DNA of 56,545 nucleotides from Candidatus Cloacimonetes bacterium HGW-Cloacimonetes-1 (GTDB lineage Bacteria; Cloacimonadota; Cloacimonadia; Cloacimonadales; Cloacimonadaceae): NCBI GenBank assembly GCA_002841975.1, contig PHBQ01000004.1, positions 1 to 56,545 of the forward strand, read 5' to 3'. Shown piece by piece: positions 8,465 to 18,535 of this stretch (position 1 is its first letter; each line of letters starts with the position of its first letter). The notes under the pieces were generated by a model. It saw only the letters and a program-made list of their open reading frames with translations, ran no database searches and was not told where the DNA came from. The position numbers and the translations under genes were made by a program.

Positions 8465-9064
8465 ATGAAAAAAGGTTTAATAGCACTATTAGTCGTCGTT
8501 CTGATAGTCTTCGTCTCACTCGGTTGGGTGGTAGGCAGATATAATAAAATTCAGAAAGCCAGAGTGGGTGTTGAATCCGCTTGGGCTCAAGTAGAAAACG
8601 TTTATCAGACTCGATATGACCTGATTCCCAATCTGGTAAACACCGTTAAAGGTGCTGCCAATTTTGAGAAAGAGACATTTACTCAAGTCGCAGAAGCCAG
8701 AGCCAAGATGGGTGGTATGCTAAATCTTCCGCCTGAAGCATTGAACGATCCCCAGGCTTTTGCCAAGTTCCAAGCTGCTCAGCAGGGAATCGGTGCCGCT
8801 TTGCAAAGACTGATGGTGGTTGTCGAGAGATATCCTGAGCTGAAAGCAAACCAGAACTTTCTGCAGCTGCAAGATCAGTTGGAAGGCATAGAAAACCGGA
8901 TCAGAACCGAACGTATGCGTTACAACGAATCTGCCAGGGACTTTAACCAATTGATCGTGGTATTCCCGAACAACATCTTTGCCGGGATGTTCAACGTCAA
9001 AGCCTTTGAGTTTTTCAAAGCAGCGGACGATGCTCAGACTGCCCCGACTGTCAACTTTGAATAA
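8465..9064 (+). CDS. lemA: LemA family protein
   Basis: LemA proteins are small membrane-anchored helical proteins of uncertain role, often next to membrane proteases or TPM-domain proteins. The 199-residue protein starts with a Lys-rich N-terminus and one membrane helix (about residues 6-24), then the family hallmarks VESAWAQVENVYQTR, YDLIPNLVNTV and the C-terminal NESARDFN and FPNNIFA blocks. GGGAG lies upstream of the chosen ATG; a longer reading frame begins upstream but overlaps the PAP2 gene and lacks a signal. A strong bidirectional terminator follows. Here it has no TPM-domain partner beside it. Confidence 0.93.
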   Translation: MKKGLIALLVVVLIVFVSLGWVVGRYNKIQKARVGVESAWAQVENVYQTRYDLIPNLVNTVKGAANFEKETFTQVAEARAKMGGMLNLPPEALNDPQAFAKFQAAQQGIGAALQRLMVVVERYPELKANQNFLQLQDQLEGIENRIRTERMRYNESARDFNQLIVVFPNNIFAGMFNVKAFEFFKAADDAQTAPTVNFE

Positions 9065-9078
9065 AAGACACTAACTGC

Positions 9079-9111
9079 AAAAAAAGAGGCTCCGTAAGGA
9101 GCCTCTTTTTT
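9079..9111. terminator. bidirectional rho-independent terminator
   Basis: AAAAAGAGGCTCC (9081-9093), loop GTAA, GGAGCCTCTTTTT (9098-9110). The A-run on one side and T-run on the other let it serve lemA (plus) and the convergent flavodoxin-like gene (minus). Confidence 0.9.
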
Positions 9112-9114
9112 AAT

Positions 9115-9672
9115 CTATTGTTGCATCAGTTTATGGCCAATCTCATGGGCTGCTGTCACTAGATCCACCGGCAACTCACAATCGTGGGCCATCATGTTTC
9201 CTGCAGCTAGCTTACCTACAACATCCAGTTTAAAGAATCCACTCAGATTGTTGCATACCTTTTCCTGTACATCCGTGTATGCTTCTACAGGAGCTCCTGA
9301 AGTTTGGATATAGACTACTTTTTTACCGGGGATGCGGTTGATAGTAAAATCCGGATTTACAAAGATGCAAAAGCGGTCCAGAAAAGTCTGGGCAGTACCG
9401 CAGACATAGTCCATATAGATGGGTGCAGACCACACAAAGACATCGCATTCAATCAGCTTTTTGAGGACGTCCACCAAGCCATCTTGCTTTGTACAAAAGC
9501 CGGGATCATGTTCTGATATCTGACAATTGCCGCAGCTCTTGAAATCGAGATCGTACAAGTATATGTATTCGACTTCGGCTCCATCACCCTTTGCTGTTTC
9601 GCATACTGTTTTGGTAAGTTCAGCACCTTTACCGTTGTGGTTGGCACTACTGATAATTCCGAGGATCTTCAT
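9115..9672 (-). CDS. flavodoxin-like NAD(P)H-dependent FMN oxidoreductase family protein
   Basis: 185 residues with the NADPH-dependent FMN reductase / multimeric flavodoxin fold: MKILGIISSANHNGKGAEL at the N-terminus (phosphate-binding loop), a CGNCQISEHDPGFCTKQD segment, VWSAPIYMDYVCGTAQTFLDRF and a conserved YIQTSGAP. The CGNC motif with nearby Cys is typical of the iron-sulfur flavoprotein-like branch, although the compact Cys set for a [4Fe-4S] cluster is not clearly complete. I chose the ATG at 9672 because GGAGAG precedes it and the fold begins there. It starts 10 bases after the stop of the upstream histidine kinase, so it is probably the last gene of that operon, suggesting a redox link to the sensors. 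Its physiological partner is unknown. Confidence 0.85.
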   Translation of the reverse strand: MKILGIISSANHNGKGAELTKTVCETAKGDGAEVEYIYLYDLDFKSCGNCQISEHDPGFCTKQDGLVDVLKKLIECDVFVWSAPIYMDYVCGTAQTFLDRFCIFVNPDFTINRIPGKKVVYIQTSGAPVEAYTDVQEKVCNNLSGFFKLDVVGKLAAGNMMAHDCELPVDLVTAAHEIGHKLMQQ

Positions 9673-9682
9673 ATTGCTCTCC

Positions 9683-12550
9683 TTAAAAATCGTAAGTATT
9701 TTGGGTTTGGGGTGTTTTGGGGATCGCAAAATAGAAGGTCGACCCTTTACCTTCTTCACTTTCAGCCCATACTGCGCCATTGTGAAGCTTCATTACTTTT
9801 TTTACAATTGCCAGTCCAATGCCTGTCCCTTCAAATTCGGTGGCTTTATGCAGACGGTTGAATACTCCAAAAGCTCTTTCGGAATATTGAGAATCAAAAC
9901 CTACACCGCTGTCACGGATAAAATACACCAGCTGTTCCTCTTCTTCATAGCAACCTATGTGGATCTGCTTTTCAGCTTGGGGCATGGTAAATTTGATAGC
10001 GTTTGACAAGAGATTGGTCCAGACATGATGTATTAAAGAGTTATCGGCAATGGCTTCACTCAGGTCATCTAATTGGATATCAAATAGATTTTGTGTCACT
10101 TCGTCTGCAAGTTCATTGATGCTATTCTGGACAATGAGGTTCATATCTATGCTTCTAAATGCCCCGATATTACGTTCCAGTTTTGCCAGCTCCAAGAGTG
10201 ATCGGATCATTTCCTGCATCTGATTGGTGTTAGAAGAGATCTTGCTGAGTAGTCTCAAGCCCTCGGCATCCAGTTTATCTGCATAGTCTTCTACTATGAT
10301 ATTTGCAAAACCGCCAATAGCTCGCAAGGGTGCTCTGAGATCGTGCGCGATCAGATATGAATAGGCTTCGAGTTCTGTGTTTGCAGATTCTAACTGCATT
10401 GTGCGCTCTGCCACTCTTTGTTCCAATTGCTCTGCGTATTGATCACGTTCTTTTTGGGCTAGGAATCTATCGGTAACATTTAAAGACATACCTCCGATTA
10501 GCGGTTGTCCATCCGGAGTATCTATCACAAATTTGTATGTATCATGGTAGGCAGCGACTCCGCTTTCATTTAGGTATACGTCTGTCATTTGCTTGAACCG
10601 GAGCTGTTTTGCCAGTTGATCATCTTCCCAGTTTTTTTGAGCATCATCTGGGGGGAAAACCTCGAAGGGGGTTTTACCAACCCAGTCTGCAGTTCCGATT
10701 CGATCTTTAATAAACTTGTTTATAAACAAGTAAGTACTGTCGAAGTCCTTAATGTATGCCACGCCCGGTATGTGATCGAGGAATTGTTGAAAGCGAGACT
10801 GAGATTCGCGTAAGCGTTGTTCGCTTTCCCTAACATGGATTTCGGCCAGTTTGATCTGAGTAATATCTGTAGCATTAATCACTGCCATGAATGCCTTATT
10901 TTCGGCATCAAAGATGGGAACTATACCTGTATGATACCATCTTACCTCATCTTGGACAATTGATTCAGCTTCTGTTATAGTTGCTTCACCGGTGTCGATA
11001 ACTTTACGAATAACATTTAACTGGTATTCAGCGATATGTGGTGGGAAGATATCGGACATCTTCATGCCTATGAAATCATCAACCTCAAAGCCAAATCTTG
11101 CAGCCGCATGTTTATTGGCAAATAACACTGTCCCTTCGTAATCGAACATCGAAATGACAGACATCGAGCTTTCTACGAGACTACGATACTTTTCTTCACT
11201 CTGACGGAGTGCAAGCTCCTTCATTTTGCGTTCGCTCATATCTCTCAGCACTGCCACAAACTCGAGATCTCCACTCGTATTGGGCAGCATGGATGTACTC
11301 ACTTCAAAGGGTTTGGTTTGTTGTTGAGGGTCGATCAATTCGATTTGATAAATTCTGGAGCCTGTGAATCCGTTGCGACGTTGGGAAGTATGTTCTGTCA
11401 TCAAGTCCAGGTAGTCCGGATGGACAGAGTGTAAAATGTTTACCCCGTGAATCATATCTTCAGTAATACCCAGGAAGTTTAGTGCTGCAGTATTAGCAAA
11501 AATGACGCTACCATCGAGGCGGTGTATAATGATCAAATCTTGCATGGTCTCCGCCAGGGATCTATATTTTTGTTCACTGGCTACCAAGGCTTGTTCTGCG
11601 CGTATCCTCTCTGTGATATCCTGGCACATGCCAATATATCCGATGAAGTTACCGTTATGATCATATCTGGGATTGGCAGCGTTTCGGAATGTACGGTATT
11701 CGCCCGCATGATCTAAAATGCGATTTGTCTCAATAAAGGTTTGGTGATTGCGAATTTGCAGCATGTTTCGCTCTTGCAAGGTAGCAAGATCATCCGGATG
11801 AAGTCCTTCTTTCCAGCCATGGCCCAGTTCCTGTTCTAAAGTCCTCCCTCGCAAATCCAGCCAGCTTTGGCTAAACCAAACAATCTCTCCTTCCAGGTCA
11901 CTCATCCAGATCGGTGCAACGGATGCAGATAAAGAATTGAAAAGCAGCCTGGTTTCCTTCAGGTCACGTTTCTCGAGAGCCAATTTTATCCTGTATTTGA
12001 TGGAGTTTCCCAAAATGACTGTAACTAAAGGGTAAATTATGATAACCGGGAAAAAGATAGTCTTTACCACTTGCAGAGCATTGTGTGGTATCAATAACAT
12101 CAGCATGATCATTGCGGAACTGGTGATCAGTCCCAGTGTATAAAGCTCTGTGTTATTGTATGGTTTCTTCCAACGGTGATGCAGACGTTTCATGAGATAA
12201 CCGCATAGTGCGGATGCGATCACGACGAGGCTACCGGCATACATTCCGTCCCCGCCCATGCTCAGCCGGTACACCACAGCGACAGTTACAGCCATTGCGG
12301 TCGGGATAACCCCAAAAAAGAAAGCGGTGACACTCAATATGATCGATCTGGTGTCAAACACTACTCCCTGATAGAGTACCCAAGGATAGAACATTACGGC
12401 AAGCGTAATCCCGCTCAAGTAAAAACCGGTCATGATCCTGGAAAACAAGTTCTCTTGTCGATCCGGACTTGCCACAGTATCGTAGATCATACCCAATGCT
12501 AACAGGAGGGCAGCGTTGTAAACAAAGCCCCTGAACATATTAATAATCAT
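9683..12550 (-). CDS. 5TM-LYT multi-PAS sensor histidine kinase
   Basis: 955 residues. The N-terminal ~190 residues form a multi-helix membrane module with NAALLLALGMIYD and PGVVFDTRS-type motifs (here QGVVFDTRS), typical of the 5TM receptor domain of the LytS/YhcK type. Four PAS domains follow (about 205-320, 330-450, 455-575, 590-705), then a coiled coil, a HisKA domain with phospho-acceptor H736 in AHDLRAPLR, and an HATPase with the N box NLLSNAIKF, DSGVGFD and GTGIGLAIV. The ATG at 12550 has AAAGGA upstream; a TTG eight codons earlier is weaker. It lies 30 bases after the receiver gene and just before the flavodoxin-like gene. Strongly similar in plan to the divergent kinase at 18536. The signal it senses is unknown. 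Confidence 0.93.
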   Translation of the reverse strand: MIINMFRGFVYNAALLLALGMIYDTVASPDRQENLFSRIMTGFYLSGITLAVMFYPWVLYQGVVFDTRSIILSVTAFFFGVIPTAMAVTVAVVYRLSMGGDGMYAGSLVVIASALCGYLMKRLHHRWKKPYNNTELYTLGLITSSAMIMLMLLIPHNALQVVKTIFFPVIIIYPLVTVILGNSIKYRIKLALEKRDLKETRLLFNSLSASVAPIWMSDLEGEIVWFSQSWLDLRGRTLEQELGHGWKEGLHPDDLATLQERNMLQIRNHQTFIETNRILDHAGEYRTFRNAANPRYDHNGNFIGYIGMCQDITERIRAEQALVASEQKYRSLAETMQDLIIIHRLDGSVIFANTAALNFLGITEDMIHGVNILHSVHPDYLDLMTEHTSQRRNGFTGSRIYQIELIDPQQQTKPFEVSTSMLPNTSGDLEFVAVLRDMSERKMKELALRQSEEKYRSLVESSMSVISMFDYEGTVLFANKHAAARFGFEVDDFIGMKMSDIFPPHIAEYQLNVIRKVIDTGEATITEAESIVQDEVRWYHTGIVPIFDAENKAFMAVINATDITQIKLAEIHVRESEQRLRESQSRFQQFLDHIPGVAYIKDFDSTYLFINKFIKDRIGTADWVGKTPFEVFPPDDAQKNWEDDQLAKQLRFKQMTDVYLNESGVAAYHDTYKFVIDTPDGQPLIGGMSLNVTDRFLAQKERDQYAEQLEQRVAERTMQLESANTELEAYSYLIAHDLRAPLRAIGGFANIIVEDYADKLDAEGLRLLSKISSNTNQMQEMIRSLLELAKLERNIGAFRSIDMNLIVQNSINELADEVTQNLFDIQLDDLSEAIADNSLIHHVWTNLLSNAIKFTMPQAEKQIHIGCYEEEEQLVYFIRDSGVGFDSQYSERAFGVFNRLHKATEFEGTGIGLAIVKKVMKLHNGAVWAESEEGKGSTFYFAIPKTPQTQNTYDF

Positions 12551-12580
12551 GCGTTTCCTTTGTATCCATGTCAATTATTC

Positions 12581-13021
12581 TTAGGCAATAGGGGGTGCCT
12601 CGTTGATCACTAACCAGTACAATCCTAATTGATTTACAGCTTCTGTAAACTGCGAAAAATCTACTGGTTTGCGAATATAGCTATTTGCTCCATTGTCATA
12701 GCAAGCAGCGACGTCAATATCCTCACGGGATGATGTGAGAACCACGACCGGGATTCTGGAGGTTTTGCTATTGGAGCGTATTTTTTTTAGGACTTCCAAA
12801 CCATCGATGCGCGGTAAATGCAGATCTAATAGTATCAAAGTCGGCATTTCTTCACAGTTACGATTTGCATAGTTTCCTGTACAAAACAGATAGTCCAAGG
12901 CATCTACACCGTCTTCCACGACCGCAAGGTCATTACAAATTCTGCTCTTGCTCAGAGCTCTACGCGTCAGTTCAATGTCACTGGGGTTGTCTTCGATCAA
13001 TAAGATAGTTTTGTTGTTCAT
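12581..13021 (-). CDS. Rcp1-like single-domain response regulator
   Basis: 146 residues consisting of a receiver domain only, with no DNA-binding or enzymatic output. The acidic pocket E10-D11, the phospho-acceptor D66 in LLDLHLP, the conserved Thr/Ser in VVLTSS and Lys in IRKPVDF are all present. The 40-60 region with DYLFCTGNYANR is the inserted loop typical of Rcp1-type regulators, which pair with phytochrome-like kinases in cyanobacteria and other bacteria. GGGAGG lies before the ATG, and the gene overlaps the end of the 1587-residue kinase by 44 bases, so the two are co-translated. It probably receives phosphate from one or both flanking kinases and acts by protein contact. Confidence 0.94.
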   Translation of the reverse strand: MNNKTILLIEDNPSDIELTRRALSKSRICNDLAVVEDGVDALDYLFCTGNYANRNCEEMPTLILLDLHLPRIDGLEVLKKIRSNSKTSRIPVVVLTSSREDIDVAACYDNGANSYIRKPVDFSQFTEAVNQLGLYWLVINEAPPIA

Positions 13022-16000
13022 TCATTTCCTCCCTAAGGCTAAAGTAAAATACTGTAAATTGATTTGGCTCGGAAGTGGCCCATATCGAGCCTCCATGCCG
13101 ATTAATAATACGTTTTACGGTTGCAAGTCCGATACCTGTTCCCGGAAATTCGGATGATTTATGCAAGCGTTGGAATGTGCCAAATAGATTGGCGGAACAA
13201 GACATATCAAAACCAACACCGTTATCTTTGACATAGTAATATTGAATGCCATCGACGTTTGTTTTACCAAATTCAACCATCGCATTGTCCATAGGTCCTG
13301 TGAATTTAAATGCGTTTGATAGCAGATTGAAGATAGCGATGTCCATCATTTTGGGATCCACTCGCTCATAGATATCCTGCTCAATTTGCACATCAATTTT
13401 TCGATTTGGTTCAAAATTCATCAGTCTTTGCACAGCTGCTTCTGCGATAGCGCTCAAATTATGATTTTCAAACACCATATGCTTTCTCGTAATCCGGGAG
13501 AAATCCAATAGGGCATCGATCAATTCACTCATCCGGTGGGCTTCAGATCTGATCGTATTTAAGTATTTATTAGCGTTTTCATTCAATGATCCGGAATACT
13601 CATCCTTTAAAATCTGGCTCCATCCATCAATCCCCCTCAGTGGGGATCGGAGGTCGTGTGCTACGGAATGCGAAAATGCTTCTAACTCGTTATTGGCGGC
13701 AGTCAATTGTGCGGTTCGTTCCAGTACCCGATGTTCCAGTTCGGCATTGAGCTTGTTTATCTGTTCTTCTGCTTTTTTTCTATCAGTGATATCCATGAAA
13801 AATGCGGTGATTTGGAGAAATCCTGTCTGCATAGCTTTGACATCAAATACTCCAACTACAGCATCATCTTGATACGCGTAGTCAATTGCTTCATATAAGC
13901 CTCCATGCAGAGCTATATCGAGATACTTCTCCGGCACACCGGTTCCGATGTTGCCGGGAAAAGCCTCTTCTAAAGTCTTTCCCAAAAGTACACTATTATC
14001 AAAGGCCAAAATAGTGTTTGCTGATTTGCTATAGCTGACAAAGATAAGCTTGTTATCCTCATTCAGTTTAAATGTATGGGCACCATACGGAGCATTATCA
14101 ATAATCATTTGGAGCCGTTCACGATTTTCCCGCAGCTCATTTTCTGTTTGCTTCCTAAGGGTAACGTCCTGGATCGCTCCCACGGCTTTGATAGGGTAAC
14201 CTGCTTCATCATAAACCAAGATCGCTTTGGAAGTCACAATTTTTGGGGCAGAACCATCAGCAGGTTTGATTGCATATTCCAGATCATATGGTATATTGTT
14301 TTCTACCAAATCAATCATAGCCTGTTCCACTTGCAGAGGCTCCGGAATGCATGCCATGACTTTATCAATGGGAAGCTTGTGAGTCTCGGGGGGAAATCCA
14401 TAGATGCGATATCCCTCTTTGGAACTCCAAATTTCATCCCGAATAATATCATATTCCCAGCTACCGATATGCCCAATTTCCTGAGACATTTCCAGTCGTT
14501 CCTGATTTGTGATAAGGCTGTTTTCCGCTGTGCACCGATCTGTAACGTCGTTGTAGATTGCAACAATTTCACCAGTTGGCAGTTTGAAGATGCTGTTTTC
14601 ATACCAGTTACAGAAGTCATCGTCCACATATTGCTTTGCTGGGAAAAACAATGGCTCACCGGTGTCGTACACTTTCCTGAAGGCATCTATCAAGCCATAG
14701 GCTTCAATATTGGGCCGCATTTCTGCCAGTGAGATACCGACTATTTCTTCCAGGGTACGGTTTTCTATCCTTAGGCTTTCACGATTGAAATACTTGATGA
14801 CATAGTCTGTGGCATGGGAACCATCGTTCAACACATCATAAATAGCCGCACCACTGGACATATGATCAAATAGTCCACGCATAATGGCTTCACTATTTGC
14901 CAGTTTTTCTTCTGCCAGTTTGGCTTCTGTAATATCCAGTACGGAGGCGATGTGCCGATTTGCAGGCTCACCCCGTTGCCACAACGGTGAAACAGTAAGA
15001 TTGACCCACACGATACTTTTATCCTTCCGAATGTATCTTTTATCGAGGGTAAAACTGCTGATGCGGCCTTCTTTCAACATCTGCATATTGTCGTTATCCC
15101 TGGCAAGATCATCGGGATGCGTCACTGTATGAAAGTCTGTTTTTTCTGCCTCTTCTTTACTCAAGCCCAGAATCTCACAATAGGCGGAATTGATTTGGAT
15201 GAATCTGCCTGTTTTAGTGTCAATCTCGGCAATACCGATTGCCGATAATTCAAAGATTGCTCTGAATCTGGCTTCACTCTCCCGAATGTTCTGTTCATAC
15301 TGCTTTCGATCTGTGATATCCTGACCTTGGGCAATGGTGGCGATGATATGTGTGCCGCTCTTGTCAAAGATATTGGCAGAGTTCCAGAGCGCAGTACGGA
15401 TAGATCCATCTTTACGTAAAATCGGGATTTCTACGCTATCCCATTGCTGACCCCGGAGTGTACTTTCGATCTTTGCCATGGATGTAGTTCTGCTGTTAAG
15501 GGGGAACAATGTAGTCAGTTTGTTGCCGATTATCTCCTCGTCGGAGTACCCTGAGAGTCTTTCAAAGGCAGCGTTGAATCTGGTGATGTTGTAAGTGGGA
15601 TCCCATACCAAAATTGGAGCATTGGCATATTCTATGAGATTTTCCAGATATTCATGCGTCAAGCGCAGCTCTTCTATATCACGCTTCCTGTCTGTAATGT
15701 CCCGAATAATGGCTTGCTGGTAATATACATTGTCCACTTGGATCGAGTGAATACTGCTATCTACGGATATTTCAGTGCCATCCTTGCGAAGATGAGTTGT
15801 TTCCACCCGAAGTCCGGCCCTCTGCAGTTCGTCCCAGTCCAAAAGGCTCAATTGCTCTCTCTCTTGTTCGGTACGTAAATCTCTCAAGTTCAGTTTCAGC
15901 AGTTCTTGTTCACTATACCCATAAGTGGATATGGCTGTCTGATTTGCCTCTATGATATTCCAATCTGCATCCATCATCAATACCACATCATTGGCATATT

Positions 16001-17741
16001 GGATCAATGCGGCTGTTCTTTCAGCAGCTCTTTTGCTCTCATGCTCTATAGATAACTGCCGGATATACCATTGTTTTTCACGATAATGCTCTATATAGCC
16101 CATCCCCAAAGCTATCAAAGCTAATAGAATAACCACAAAAGTAAGAGTCATCCAGATGCGAATACGGAGTGCCTGGAATACTTCCCGTAGATCGACTTCA
16201 ACTATTGTGTACCAAGGAGTACCACGAATTGGTTGCAAGGATGCCATCACCGCTTCACCCCTGTGATTGATCCCCTCCACTATTCCAATATAGCCTTTTA
16301 CCGCCATTACTCCCAAGGCGTGAGGGCTATCATGGATATCCTGTTTGTAACTAAGGGGGAGTGTGTCACCACGTCTTAATCGATTGAGAAATAGGACGTC
16401 GTTTCCATCGCGACGGATGATAATGGTCTCTCCCGTCTGACTATCCGAAGGCCATTGCCGGAGGCTGGGTATCAGATAGTGATACGGATCCATCTGGACC
16501 AACCATACACCACGGACAATATCGGTGCCCGAGTTTGAGTTCTCGAGTAGGGGGATCCAAACGTTTAAATGTAGTTTACCTGTAGCATCGTCCGGGTTTC
16601 CTACATTCATATGAATGTCAGACACAACGATCTTTCGGGAGCGGATCGCGACACTAAACAGAGAGTCTAATATCGACTCACTATTAAACTGTCCTTTGGA
16701 CACACTGAGGATAGTAGTTCCTTTGGGGTTGAACAGACACATTTCAGAATATTCAAAGTTGCTCATCCTGCTCTTCATAGTATTGAGTAGTAAGTTCTTT
16801 TGGACTACGTTCGCCGGATTTGACAAGAAATCTAATGCAACATCCTTTAGGATAGGGTTCTCGTAGATTTGATTTGCATCGGTCAGCAGGTTTTGATACC
16901 ATCTTCGGATTTCTTCGGTTTTCAGTTCCGCTATGATCCTGAGATTTGCAGCCGCATTATCACGGAAGTTCTGATATGAATTCTTGAGTAATACAACGGT
17001 ACCCCAGGAAACAATGATAAATATCACGATAAACGAATAGATCGTGCGTGACTGAATGGTATTTTCTTTCAAGGGGTGATTGCCTTGGAGGGGGAGAGCG
17101 TTTGCCGCTTTGTCATTTGCATATTTCCACAGAACTGCCAAATTGAGCAAAGTAAAAGCTACTGTTGAACTGAGGGCAATATGAGCGAATGATCCCAGTA
17201 CTGCTATATCTTTTTGCGTGATATTGGTAATTCCCAACACAAAGCAAACCAGGATACTGATGGTCCCTGATAGTATTCCCAAGAAGCGGATAGATTTCTT
17301 GGTCGAATTTACAATTTGCATTGTGAATAACGAAATGAGCGTCAAGATGGTCATTATAGCCGACGGCAGAGACATTACACCGAACAATCTTCCCAAGAAT
17401 CTGCTTTCTCCGGTAAACAAACTGTCTATGAACGGAATGCCCAGATTATTGTATTGCATGAATACTACGTAGAGGGCATTGGTAAAGACAATTCCAATGA
17501 TGGAGTATTGTATCCATTTCACAACATCGGTTTTAGATTTATTGACTGAGAGGATGAAAAGAACGCTCAACAGGATGATCGTAATAGAGGTAGTGGGTGC
17601 CATCGGCAAGGTATCTCTCCATAGCTGGAACACTTGCCAAGTATTACTGAACCACAATAACAAGGAGTACATAGCCAGACAAGCTACGCCTATCAATAAG
17701 AATTTTAAGGTCTTATTCATGCTGCGTAACATACTCTTCAT
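12978..17741 (-). CDS. very large multi-PAS sensor histidine kinase
   Basis: 1587 residues. Seven or so hydrophobic helices fill the first ~210 residues (MASE-like). Another helix near residue 240 leads to an extracytoplasmic region of about 270 residues, resembling a Cache-type sensor, which closes with a helix near VVILLALIALGMGYI. At least six PAS domains follow, each introduced by segments such as YANDVVLMMDAD, YANAPILVWD, SAIGIAEID and NAPYGAHTF. The kinase core has H1362 in AHDLRSPLR, then NLLSNAFKF, DNGVGFDMS and GTGIGLATV. GGGAG precedes the ATG. It is the first gene of a kinase-receiver-kinase-flavodoxin operon. Ligands are unknown; the number of PAS domains suggests integration of several internal signals. 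Confidence 0.93.
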   Translation of the reverse strand: MKSMLRSMNKTLKFLLIGVACLAMYSLLLWFSNTWQVFQLWRDTLPMAPTTSITIILLSVLFILSVNKSKTDVVKWIQYSIIGIVFTNALYVVFMQYNNLGIPFIDSLFTGESRFLGRLFGVMSLPSAIMTILTLISLFTMQIVNSTKKSIRFLGILSGTISILVCFVLGITNITQKDIAVLGSFAHIALSSTVAFTLLNLAVLWKYANDKAANALPLQGNHPLKENTIQSRTIYSFIVIFIIVSWGTVVLLKNSYQNFRDNAAANLRIIAELKTEEIRRWYQNLLTDANQIYENPILKDVALDFLSNPANVVQKNLLLNTMKSRMSNFEYSEMCLFNPKGTTILSVSKGQFNSESILDSLFSVAIRSRKIVVSDIHMNVGNPDDATGKLHLNVWIPLLENSNSGTDIVRGVWLVQMDPYHYLIPSLRQWPSDSQTGETIIIRRDGNDVLFLNRLRRGDTLPLSYKQDIHDSPHALGVMAVKGYIGIVEGINHRGEAVMASLQPIRGTPWYTIVEVDLREVFQALRIRIWMTLTFVVILLALIALGMGYIEHYREKQWYIRQLSIEHESKRAAERTAALIQYANDVVLMMDADWNIIEANQTAISTYGYSEQELLKLNLRDLRTEQEREQLSLLDWDELQRAGLRVETTHLRKDGTEISVDSSIHSIQVDNVYYQQAIIRDITDRKRDIEELRLTHEYLENLIEYANAPILVWDPTYNITRFNAAFERLSGYSDEEIIGNKLTTLFPLNSRTTSMAKIESTLRGQQWDSVEIPILRKDGSIRTALWNSANIFDKSGTHIIATIAQGQDITDRKQYEQNIRESEARFRAIFELSAIGIAEIDTKTGRFIQINSAYCEILGLSKEEAEKTDFHTVTHPDDLARDNDNMQMLKEGRISSFTLDKRYIRKDKSIVWVNLTVSPLWQRGEPANRHIASVLDITEAKLAEEKLANSEAIMRGLFDHMSSGAAIYDVLNDGSHATDYVIKYFNRESLRIENRTLEEIVGISLAEMRPNIEAYGLIDAFRKVYDTGEPLFFPAKQYVDDDFCNWYENSIFKLPTGEIVAIYNDVTDRCTAENSLITNQERLEMSQEIGHIGSWEYDIIRDEIWSSKEGYRIYGFPPETHKLPIDKVMACIPEPLQVEQAMIDLVENNIPYDLEYAIKPADGSAPKIVTSKAILVYDEAGYPIKAVGAIQDVTLRKQTENELRENRERLQMIIDNAPYGAHTFKLNEDNKLIFVSYSKSANTILAFDNSVLLGKTLEEAFPGNIGTGVPEKYLDIALHGGLYEAIDYAYQDDAVVGVFDVKAMQTGFLQITAFFMDITDRKKAEEQINKLNAELEHRVLERTAQLTAANNELEAFSHSVAHDLRSPLRGIDGWSQILKDEYSGSLNENANKYLNTIRSEAHRMSELIDALLDFSRITRKHMVFENHNLSAIAEAAVQRLMNFEPNRKIDVQIEQDIYERVDPKMMDIAIFNLLSNAFKFTGPMDNAMVEFGKTNVDGIQYYYVKDNGVGFDMSCSANLFGTFQRLHKSSEFPGTGIGLATVKRIINRHGGSIWATSEPNQFTVFYFSLREEMNEQQNYLIDRRQPQ

Positions 17742-18535
17742 CTGTAACTCCCATCAGAGGTTAACACCATCTGGCAATCCCATTGCATGCATTACAAGGG
17801 TAGATACTACATCGATAATACAATATAAGCAACCATGCCATATCAGCAAATATATTTAGGTATCAACACCGTGAACGTAGATGAATGAGTTTACGATGTA
17901 TGTCAAGCTAAAAATCTCTCTTTTTCTTTGATCTGCAAAAATTATTCCCGGAAGAGGCATTCCAATCTTCTGCATTCGTCGGCTGTATTTTTGTAAAGGT
18001 ATTAAGGAGTTCCCCAAAAGTATGCCTCAGAAGTGCCACCTGCATGATCCGCAGATCCCAACATGGTGCTTGCCAGGCGATTCCCGGTCGCGACAAGGGC
18101 TTCACGAGGGAATCACGAGGGAATCACCTCAGATTGGAGTAAGGGGCATTGGAGTTCAAAGCACTGAAACAGATTGCACAAGACAACCAAGCTCAGCAGT
18201 GTTTTGGACTTCATGTCTGCCTACATAAGCAACTGCAGGTCTGGTTTTTGCTTATCGACACACAAAGGTATCGAATCCGGCTGCCGCTGGATTGCAGATC
18301 TTCATAGCAGCGACAGCGTGTGGCATCCTCGAACTACTATTGAAAGGGACACACTGTAAAATTAGTGCTTGCTAATCTCTTCAATCCGATTATTATTGAC
18401 GTTTAGGTCATGGTATGGAATGAATTAGTATAAACTAGATAGCATTATGTGGTCTGGTGTTTTAGATTTGAACTGAGATGAGAGCTGTATGTACAAGGTA
18501 TTGATTGTTTAGATTTAGGAGTTGAGAGGTTATTG
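17742..18535. other. divergent intergenic region between two sensor-kinase operons, 794 bases
   Basis: This gap separates the leftward kinase operon from the rightward kinase at 18536. It contains one family 1 repeat (18062-18143). A TTGACA is present on the minus strand near 17909-17914 but without a good -10 box. I see no small gene with a convincing ribosome-binding site and no RNA gene. Confidence 0.55.
18062..18143 (-). repeat. dispersed palindromic repeat, family 1, copy B
   Basis: Read on the minus strand it begins CTTACTC and has two tandem CCCTCGTGA units (complements at 18102-18110 and 18113-18121). Its first 44 bases match copy D (54328-54371) at 40 positions. The end carries ACCATG where D has CCCATG, so the element is about 82 bases long. 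Confidence 0.88.

Noticed and set aside
14076-14732. 218-codon frame on the plus strand inside the large kinase gene
   Set aside because: It is antisense to a region with clear PAS domains and has no recognisable motif or ribosome-binding site.
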